64,000 nt of DNA, from positions 1 through 64,000 of the forward strand of contig JACZJC010000041.1 of NCBI GenBank assembly GCA_014860745.1, read 5' to 3'. Below, piece after piece: positions 45,624 through 51,564 of this stretch; position 1 is the stretch's first letter; each line of letters begins with the position of its first letter. Source of the DNA: Anaerolineales bacterium (GTDB lineage Bacteria > Chloroflexota > Anaerolineae > Anaerolineales > Villigracilaceae). Made by a program: the position numbers and the translations under genes. The notes beneath the pieces are model-generated. The model saw only the letters and a list, made by a program, of their open reading frames with translations, was not told the origin of the DNA and made no database searches.

Positions 45624-47090
45624 ATGCAATTTGTCAAAGACCGTTTTAACTACCTTTTCAACTCCACCAAAGGACTTATTCTCGTGGCAATTGCCATGAT
45701 TGGAATTGTGACCGCCGTATGGGGCATGCTCTCCGGTCCTATGGCGGAGATGGGCGTGCGCGAAGTGGTGATCAAACTGCTTGGCATGGATATCGTCCAG
45801 GCAGAGCGCGAGGGACGCATCATCATCCTCTACCATTCCATCGCCATGGCGGTCGTTGCCATCGAGGTTTACATCATCAACAGCCTGCTGAAGATGAAGG
45901 AATTCTTCAAGACCGCCATCAACGCCACCATCACCGTCGGCTACATTCTGACCATGGTCTTCGGCATGGGATTTGCCTATTTCGGTCATAACTGGGCATT
46001 CCACGGCGTTTATATCTTCGGCCTTTCGTTGATCTTCTTTGCGGGCGTCCTGCTGGCAGTCGCGCTGAATCCCTGGGACCCGGAATATCGCGTGACAGAC
46101 AACGCCTACGCACACACCAGATCAGGCGCGAGCGTGGAGCGCATTGCCTTCTTCACCATGGCAATTGCCACGCTTGGTTCCGTCCTGTTTGGCGCAATTC
46201 CAGGTTCCTATTTTGGAAACGGCTTCGAAGCCTTCCTGGCAGAGAACGTCATCCGCCAGCCCCACAAGACCCTGTTCGAAGACGCGGTCATCGGTCACCT
46301 GCACATCATGCTGACTCTGATCGCTGTGGCGCTTTCTCTCATCATCGGGCGCTGGCTCAACTTCAAGGGCATTCTGCACACCATTTCCATGCACCTGATG
46401 TGGACGGGAACCATCGTCATCTCCATCGGCGCGTGGTCGGTGGTGGTGGTGGAATGGGCGCACACCATCATTTACGTCGGCTCGGTATTGGTGATGCTCT
46501 CGGCGCTGATGCTGGTCATCTTTGGCTGGGGAAAATTCATCCGCGAAGGGACGGCGCACCTTGCAAAACCAACCTTCGGTCAGAAGATGAAGGCGCTGGC
46601 CAGCGACCCACTCAAGTTCGGTCCGCTCTGGCAGATGGTCTTCATGAACTTCACCGTCAGCGGTGTGGGCATTTTCATGGCGGTCAAACTGACCGAGATC
46701 ATGCGCGTCATGCCGTGGCGCGAGGAACGCATCACCCTCACGGGACATTGGCACATCCTTTCCGCGCTGATCGCCACCATCATCCTCATGTATTATGGCG
46801 ACATGGTCAACCTGAAAGGCAAAGTCCGCCAATGGTACGGCTGGGGCATTATCATCCTTTCAGACATCGCCTTTGCCTCGGTGACGATCTTCGAATTGAA
46901 ACGGCTGTTCATCAGCGAAGCCGAACAGCAGCCGCTGGTCAACGTGCTGATGATCCTCACTGATCTCGGCTTGGGTATGCTGCTGGTCATCCTCGCCATG
47001 GTGATGATCTGGCGTTTGTCCGACCTCTTCAAAGGCAAGGGACGCTGGACGGAGGAAGCGACACACGAACTTTCTGAGGAGGTGGAGTGA
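45624..47090 (+). CDS. 12-TM histidine-rich membrane protein, possible divergent heme-copper oxidase-like catalytic subunit
   Basis: A 488-aa protein with about 12 predicted TM helices. Histidines lie in helix 2 (H71 in ILYHSIAMAVV), helix 6 (H225/H227 in VIGHLHIMLTL), helix 7 (H252 and H257 in LHTISMHLMW) and helix 10 (H375/H377 in TGHWHILSALIATI), with more at H122, H127 and H280. In heme-copper oxidases and NO reductases, low-spin heme, CuB/FeB and high-spin heme ligands lie in helices 2, 6, 7 and 10, so the distribution fits; the helix-7 His pair is spaced five apart instead of adjacent. It is followed by ctaB. A good AAGGAAG ribosome site precedes the ATG. I do not recognise the family by motif, so the class is inference. 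Confidence 0.7.
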   Translation: MQFVKDRFNYLFNSTKGLILVAIAMIGIVTAVWGMLSGPMAEMGVREVVIKLLGMDIVQAEREGRIIILYHSIAMAVVAIEVYIINSLLKMKEFFKTAINATITVGYILTMVFGMGFAYFGHNWAFHGVYIFGLSLIFFAGVLLAVALNPWDPEYRVTDNAYAHTRSGASVERIAFFTMAIATLGSVLFGAIPGSYFGNGFEAFLAENVIRQPHKTLFEDAVIGHLHIMLTLIAVALSLIIGRWLNFKGILHTISMHLMWTGTIVISIGAWSVVVVEWAHTIIYVGSVLVMLSALMLVIFGWGKFIREGTAHLAKPTFGQKMKALASDPLKFGPLWQMVFMNFTVSGVGIFMAVKLTEIMRVMPWREERITLTGHWHILSALIATIILMYYGDMVNLKGKVRQWYGWGIIILSDIAFASVTIFELKRLFISEAEQQPLVNVLMILTDLGLGMLLVILAMVMIWRLSDLFKGKGRWTEEATHELSEEVE

Positions 47091-47989
47091 TGAAACGCCT
47101 CTTTCTAAGCCTCAGCCTGATTGCTGTGCTATTGACTGCCTGCCAACCCGTTGACTTGAACGCCCCCATGCCCATCTACGAAACTGGCATCGACCCGGAC
47201 ACATGGGCGCAGATCCCTGCGGGTGAATTCTATTTCGGTCAGCATGAAGATGTTGAATCCACCGCTGCCTACGAAATCATGATCACCGATGTGACCACCG
47301 CCCAGTATGCCGACTTCCTCAATGCGGCGCTCGCCGATGGCTACGTCAAATTGGACGGCGAACAAATTGTCGGCTTTTACCCAGGCGACGAGTTCCACGG
47401 AGTCAAGCACGAAGAAAGAATCGAAGCGGGCGATTGGCTCTTCATCCCGCTCGATGACCCATCCCAAAGAATAGTATTTACGAGCAAAATAACGTTTGGA
47501 GCAAAAGAAGGGTACGAGAACCACCCGATGACCACGGTCACATGGTTTGGCGCCTGGGGCTACTGCAAATATTATGGCTGGCATCTGCCAACTGAAATGG
47601 AATGGGAGAAAGCCGCGCGCGGCGACGATAACCGTCCCTTCCCGTGGGGGGATGAGATCAAACGCGAGAACGCTAATTTTTATTCTTCGCGTGACCCGTT
47701 TGAGGACATGTCATCCTTCGGTTCGCGCACCAGCCCCGTTGGCTTTTACAACGGAAAAAATTACGACGGCTACCAAACCCTCGACTCTGCCTCCCCCTAC
47801 GGACTGTACGACATGGCGGGCAACGTCTGGCAATGGACAGGCGACGTCTACGAAGGCATGCACTACCGCTTTATGCGCGGCGGCTCGAAGGACACTTACG
47901 ACATGGATCTCAGGCTCTGGGTCCGTAACAACGCGACGCCCACCTACTACAGTCCTGGCGTGGGTTTCCGATGCGCGCGGGATAAATAG
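47090..47989 (+). CDS. SUMF1-domain lipoprotein
   Basis: A 299-aa protein. It begins MKRLFLSLSLIAVLLTACQP, with a lipobox (LTAC) for lipid attachment. A SUMF1/FGE-type domain follows: IPAGEFYFGQ, YCKYYGWHLPTEMEWEKAAR, FPWGDE and YGLYDMAGNVWQWTGD, ending RFMRGGSKD and GVGFRCA. The catalytic cysteines of formylglycine-generating enzymes are not in the expected place (the residue after NVWQW is Thr), so it is probably not an FGE. Its ATG overlaps the preceding stop (TGATG) with a GAGGAGG ribosome site; coupling to the 12-TM gene is strong. Confidence 0.88.
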   Translation: MKRLFLSLSLIAVLLTACQPVDLNAPMPIYETGIDPDTWAQIPAGEFYFGQHEDVESTAAYEIMITDVTTAQYADFLNAALADGYVKLDGEQIVGFYPGDEFHGVKHEERIEAGDWLFIPLDDPSQRIVFTSKITFGAKEGYENHPMTTVTWFGAWGYCKYYGWHLPTEMEWEKAARGDDNRPFPWGDEIKRENANFYSSRDPFEDMSSFGSRTSPVGFYNGKNYDGYQTLDSASPYGLYDMAGNVWQWTGDVYEGMHYRFMRGGSKDTYDMDLRLWVRNNATPTYYSPGVGFRCARDK

Positions 47990-48030
47990 AAAAGTAGACA
48001 AGGAGACAGGTGGACAGGTATACTTATTTC
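47990..48030. repeat. degenerate AGACAAGG/GGACAGG repeat
   Basis: GTAGACAAGGAGACAGGTGGACAGGTATAC: short GGACA/AGACA units in tandem after the SUMF1 gene. Confidence 0.5.
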
Positions 48031-48087
48031 CGCATAAAATATTTTCCTGTTTCCTTATCATTTCGCACGCATCCGCCAGGAGTCTTA

Positions 48088-48948
48088 ATGCCCATCCTCT
48101 TTAAAAAAATCAGACTGTATTGGCCGCTCATTAAAAGTACCCAAACCGGCCTGCTCCTTGCAACGGGGATAGCTGGATATCTCAGCGCCCACTTCCCGGT
48201 AAACATCCCCGTGCTGATCGGCATGTCCATCAGCCTCTTCCTTGCCATCAGCGGCTCGACCATAATGAACATGTGGTACGACCACGACATCGACGCGAAG
48301 ATGAAGCGCACGCACAAACGACCCGCGGCTTCGGGTGAGTTAAGCCGTCAGGAAGTCTATTATGTCGGCATGGCGATCTCGGTCATCGGTATCGGCTGGG
48401 CCCTGTCGATTGCCCCTCTGTTCGGCGCGGTTGTTTTTGCAGGCTGGTTTTTTGACGTGGTCGTTTACACGCTATGGCTCAAACGCCGCACTGCATGGAG
48501 CATCGTCTGGGGCGGCATCTCCGGCGCCATGCCAATCCTAGCGGGACGCGCACTCGCCGTAAATTCAATTGACTTCATCGGCACCCTACTTGCCCTCGCC
48601 ATCCTCTTTTGGATTCCCACCCACACCCTGACCTTCTCCTTAAAATTCCGTGAAGATTACAGCAATGCAGGCATTCCCACTTTCCCCTCCACCTATGGCG
48701 ATAATTTCACCCGCGCCACGATCGCAATTTCATCCATCCTTGCGGCGGTTGCCATCGGCTGGGCAAGCGTCTTGATCGGCCTGAGCGCAGGTTATCTGCG
48801 CCTCATCGCAGTTCTCACCGCAGGTCTTTTACTCCTCGCCTTTGCAACTTTCCGTGTGCATACTGAGCGCGCAAATTTCGGCCTGTTCCGATACGCCTCC
48901 TTTTACATGTTGATTTCAATGATCATTCTTGCCATGCGGGCTTTCTAA
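48088..48948 (+). CDS. ctaB: protoheme IX farnesyltransferase (heme O synthase)
   Basis: A 286-aa UbiA-family prenyltransferase with about nine TM helices. It carries the CtaB version of the first prenyl-binding motif, NMWYDHDIDAKMKRTHKRPA, and a second Asp-rich element in FREDYSNAGIPTFPSTYGD. It converts protoheme to heme O, the form used (or converted to heme A) in heme-copper oxidases. Its placement after the 12-TM protein supports a heme role for the cluster. The start ATG has a GGAG ribosome site; the longer open frame begins in repeat. Confidence 0.92.
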   Translation: MPILFKKIRLYWPLIKSTQTGLLLATGIAGYLSAHFPVNIPVLIGMSISLFLAISGSTIMNMWYDHDIDAKMKRTHKRPAASGELSRQEVYYVGMAISVIGIGWALSIAPLFGAVVFAGWFFDVVVYTLWLKRRTAWSIVWGGISGAMPILAGRALAVNSIDFIGTLLALAILFWIPTHTLTFSLKFREDYSNAGIPTFPSTYGDNFTRATIAISSILAAVAIGWASVLIGLSAGYLRLIAVLTAGLLLLAFATFRVHTERANFGLFRYASFYMLISMIILAMRAF

Positions 48949-48949
48949 A

Positions 48950-49555
48950 ATGAAAATGACAACCCTCGACCGCATCCTGCTTTTCCTGACAGGCCTGCTG
49001 GCCGCCTACCAAATCGTTGTCGGCATCGACCGAATGAGCACCCTGCCCATTGCAGCCTATACCATCGGGTTTGGCGTTTTACTCGTTGCGGGATTGCTCC
49101 TTATTATCCTTGGCTTCGACGCGTTGGATTCACCTGTGGTGGTCATCGTCTCGACGATCATCCCCCTGACTCTCAGTCTCGGCCTCGTCTGGCAGCATCT
49201 CGCATCGTTCCGGACCGTGTACCTGCTCTTCACCATCGTTAGTTTCCTGGCTGTGATTTTGACCCGCTCGATTCCCCTGCAGAATAGTCTGCCCGTCATT
49301 ACCATTGCCGTCACACACGGCATCGCAGGCATGACCATATTTTTGCTACCCATCATATTATCCATGCAGGGTTCGACCCCGCCATTATTTTCGCTTGTGG
49401 GTGTCGGCGGCGCATTGATCGGCATCGGCGGACTGCTGCTTTCTTTTCTGAAAACAGGCCGGCCGATCCTATCGAGGGAAACGATCCTCAAAATATTACC
49501 GGGCCTGTTATTGATCATGACAATATTCTTCGTGACAGGTTTCAAATATGGATAG
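48950..49555 (+). CDS. unknown membrane protein, paralog A2
   Basis: A protein of 201 aa with about six TM helices; paralog of the protein at 44934 (LLFLTGLLAAYQIVVG at the N-terminus, THGIAGMTIFLLP with an intramembrane His, VGVGGALIGIGGLLLSF). It starts one base after the ctaB stop, so it is coupled to it. An alternative ATG lies at 48956. No family recognised. A terminator follows. Confidence 0.75.
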   Translation: MKMTTLDRILLFLTGLLAAYQIVVGIDRMSTLPIAAYTIGFGVLLVAGLLLIILGFDALDSPVVVIVSTIIPLTLSLGLVWQHLASFRTVYLLFTIVSFLAVILTRSIPLQNSLPVITIAVTHGIAGMTIFLLPIILSMQGSTPPLFSLVGVGGALIGIGGLLLSFLKTGRPILSRETILKILPGLLLIMTIFFVTGFKYG

Positions 49556-49561
49556 ATATGC

Positions 49562-49600
49562 AAACCCTAAAGGTTCTGGAAACTTTTAGGGTTTGTTTTT
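49562..49600 (+). terminator. rho-independent terminator / AAACCCTAAA repeat
   Basis: AAACCCTAAA (49562-49571) and TTTTAGGGTTT (49584-49594) form a stem around GGTTCTGGAAAC, followed by GTTTTTTG. It ends the paralog A2 gene. Confidence 0.7.
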
Positions 49601-49616
49601 TGAAAAGGAGACTCAA

Positions 49617-50303
49617 ATGTCTACAAACAGTTTCTTTGCAAAGTTCCTTCGGTTCATCGGCATCGTGCTGATGGGGCTCACCGGTGGTTTTACTTTGCTG
49701 GGCGGGGTTGGCACCACCTGTGCGGCGCTCTTCCCCACCAAATATGAATCCATGGCTACACTGGCTCCCTTTCAGTGGCTGTATATCCTGTTCGTGATCG
49801 TTGGGATTGCCATTGGCGTTTGGGGGATTTGGGCAACCATCAAACTCGTCCGAGGGACAACCGACTCGTACCGCATGAGCATTCAAGCGCTGGTGACGGG
49901 CGTGCTGGTCGGCGGGATTCACATCTACTTCTCGCGGATGCTGCGCGGCGCGTCCATGCCTGTGGATGCGGTGGTGTATATCACGGTCCTCACGCTGGCG
50001 GTTTTCCTGATTCTGCGGATTCCCTATCTTTGGCAGGGTGTTAATTTCACCAGGGGCAATCCGAAAAGCAACCTGCCCGCGGGTGGAGCGGCGGCGATCA
50101 TGCTTGGGCTTCTCACGCTCACCATCCAGCACACCATGGCATCCACCCACACCTGGGGCAGCGTGAATTATGCAGATGTGTTCAACACATCCATGACAGG
50201 GGTTGGGGTGCTGCTGCTGCTTTTGGGCGCCGGGTTATGGATCAGCGGGGTGAATATTTGGGGAATAGCAAGCAGATTGAAAGTTCTGGAAAGAGGCGCG
50301 TAA
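49617..50303 (+). CDS. unknown membrane protein
   Basis: A 228-aa protein with about six TM helices. It begins MSTNSFFAKFLRFIGIVLMG and has GGVGTTCAALFPTKYESMATL after the first TM. Polar residues within the last helices (TIQHTMASTHTWGSVNYAD) include histidines. No family recognised. Start chosen at 49617 for its AAGGAG site. It may be part of the preceding cluster or a separate unit, since a terminator hairpin lies between. Confidence 0.7.
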   Translation: MSTNSFFAKFLRFIGIVLMGLTGGFTLLGGVGTTCAALFPTKYESMATLAPFQWLYILFVIVGIAIGVWGIWATIKLVRGTTDSYRMSIQALVTGVLVGGIHIYFSRMLRGASMPVDAVVYITVLTLAVFLILRIPYLWQGVNFTRGNPKSNLPAGGAAAIMLGLLTLTIQHTMASTHTWGSVNYADVFNTSMTGVGVLLLLLGAGLWISGVNIWGIASRLKVLERGA

Positions 50304-50305
50304 TA

Positions 50306-50343
50306 AAAATCATCCCCGTCAAAATTGACGGGGATGATTTTTA
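50306..50343. terminator. bidirectional rho-independent terminator
   Basis: AAAAATCATCCCCGTC (50306-50321) and GACGGGGATGATTTTT (50328-50343) form a perfect 16-bp stem with a 6-nt loop. It serves the convergent genes on both strands. Confidence 0.9.
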
Positions 50344-50850
50344 TTTTTCCACTTTATCCGTGACGTTGGTCGCGATGGAGGACGGCGGTGAAGTTGCTTT
50401 TCGCATCTGATCCTCCTGCACCATGCGGATGCCATTGCTGACCTGGGAACTTAATTTTGCAATCTGATCCTGCAACTGCATGAGCGTGTCGATCACATAG
50501 TTATCGGCGTCCACGCGGGTGGCTTCGGCTTCGGCGCGGGCCTGGCTGACGATTTGGTCGGCACGGCGCTGCGCTTCCTGCATGATCATATCCTTTTGAA
50601 CGTATTGATCGGCCTTGTCACGCGCGAGCTGGAGGGTGCGATTGGCTTCCTCCTGCGCCTGCGCCATGACACGGTCACGCTGGGCAACGACCTGCTGGGC
50701 CTTCTTCACCTCTTCGGGGATGGCAATTCGCATCTGGTCGATCAGTTCCAGCATTTTGTCTTCATCCACGATGACATTGTGCGTAAAAGGCACCGCCTTC
50801 GCATCGTTGAAGAGTTCTTCCAATCGGTCGATAAGTTGCAGAATGTCCAT
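50341..50850 (-). CDS. coiled-coil protein (DivIVA/V-ATPase subunit H-like)
   Basis: A protein of about 169 aa. It begins MDILQLIDRLEELFNDAKAV, followed by a long coiled coil (KAQQVVAQRDRVMAQAQEEA ... ARDKADQYVQKDMIMQEAQR). Such proteins resemble DivIVA or ATPase-H style coiled coils of cell-division or membrane scaffolds. The open frame begins at 50877, but its first codons are inside a palindromic repeat; the ATG at 50850 is preferred. Role unknown. Confidence 0.75.
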   Translation of the reverse strand: MDILQLIDRLEELFNDAKAVPFTHNVIVDEDKMLELIDQMRIAIPEEVKKAQQVVAQRDRVMAQAQEEANRTLQLARDKADQYVQKDMIMQEAQRRADQIVSQARAEAEATRVDADNYVIDTLMQLQDQIAKLSSQVSNGIRMVQEDQMRKATSPPSSIATNVTDKVEK

Positions 50851-50865
50851 GTTTTTTTTCGCTCC

Positions 50866-50917
50866 GTAGCGCGACATTTATGTCGCACATGCACACGCGA
50901 CATAAATGTCGCGCTAC
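50866..50917. repeat. palindromic repeat GTAGCGCGACATTTATGTC
   Basis: Two outward-pairing arms: GTAGCGCGACATTTATGTCGC (50866-50886) and its exact reverse complement (50897-50917), with a 10-nt spacer. Each arm also contains its own GCGACAT/ATGTCGC palindrome. It separates coaD from the coiled-coil gene and covers the first codons of a longer open frame. Confidence 0.85.
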
Positions 50918-50941
50918 AGGTATAAGTAATTCTAGCACAAA

Positions 50942-51460
50942 TTAATCACGGAGGGCATTCGGGGGAGAATGTTCAACCATTTCACTTACCTTTTCCTTCA
51001 GCGCCTTTTCCACGAACGGCGGCACCATGCTGGAGACATCGCCGTTCAACGTGGCGATCTCGCGCACCGTGGAAGAGGACAGGAAGGTATGCTGTTCAGC
51101 GGTGATGAGCGCAACGGTTTCCACGGCATCTTTCGCCATGCGTTGATTGGCCAGCGCCATGCGGAACTCGAATTCAAAATCGGAGAACACCCGCAGTCCG
51201 CGCACAATCACCTGGGCGTTGATCTGGCGCGCAAAGTCTATCGTCAGCCCGCTGTAACCCGTCACTTTGATCTTGGGGTTGTTTTGGAAAGCCTCATTCA
51301 CCAGAGAGATTCGCTCCTCGGGCGAGAACATCAAGGATTTCAACGGCTTGTCATATACGGCCATGACCACTTCATCGAATAATTTTGAGGCGCGAAAGGC
51401 AATGTCCATATGGCCGTAGTGGATGGGGTCGAACGTTCCGGGAAATAATGCTCTAACCAT
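50942..51460 (-). CDS. coaD: phosphopantetheine adenylyltransferase
   Basis: Enzyme of coenzyme A synthesis, 172 aa. It has the nucleotidyltransferase motif FPGTFDPIHYGHMDIAFRAS (HxGH), RGLRVFSDFEFEFRMALANQ and the SSSTVREIATLNGDVSSMVP block. All are characteristic of CoaD. It is next to recG in the same direction, a common Gram-positive/Chloroflexi linkage. Confidence 0.96.
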   Translation of the reverse strand: MVRALFPGTFDPIHYGHMDIAFRASKLFDEVVMAVYDKPLKSLMFSPEERISLVNEAFQNNPKIKVTGYSGLTIDFARQINAQVIVRGLRVFSDFEFEFRMALANQRMAKDAVETVALITAEQHTFLSSSTVREIATLNGDVSSMVPPFVEKALKEKVSEMVEHSPPNALRD

Positions 51461-51461
51461 A

Positions 51462-51562
51462 GTTTAGTCTCATAGTTTGATAGTTATCTGGTTATTCGGT
51501 TGGTAGTCGTGTAGTTTGGTAATTCGAGTTGTGCATCTACCAAACCAACAAACTATCCAACT
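51462..51562. repeat. degenerate TAGTTTGGTAATTC hairpin repeat
   Basis: TAGTTTGATAGTTATCTGGTTATTCGG and TAGTCGTGTAGTTTGGTAATTCGAGTT on one side, with CTACCAAACCAACAAACTATCCAACTGC as partner arm. The region between coaD and recG can fold into an imperfect long hairpin. Confidence 0.6.
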
Positions 51563-51564
51563 GC

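Noticed and set aside
46122-46832. Minus-strand open frame of 236 codons
   Set aside because: It is antisense to the 12-TM protein and very rich in His/Asp/Gln, as expected of a reversed membrane gene.
49542-50150. Minus-strand open frame of 202 codons
   Set aside because: It is antisense to a membrane gene and has a shadow composition.
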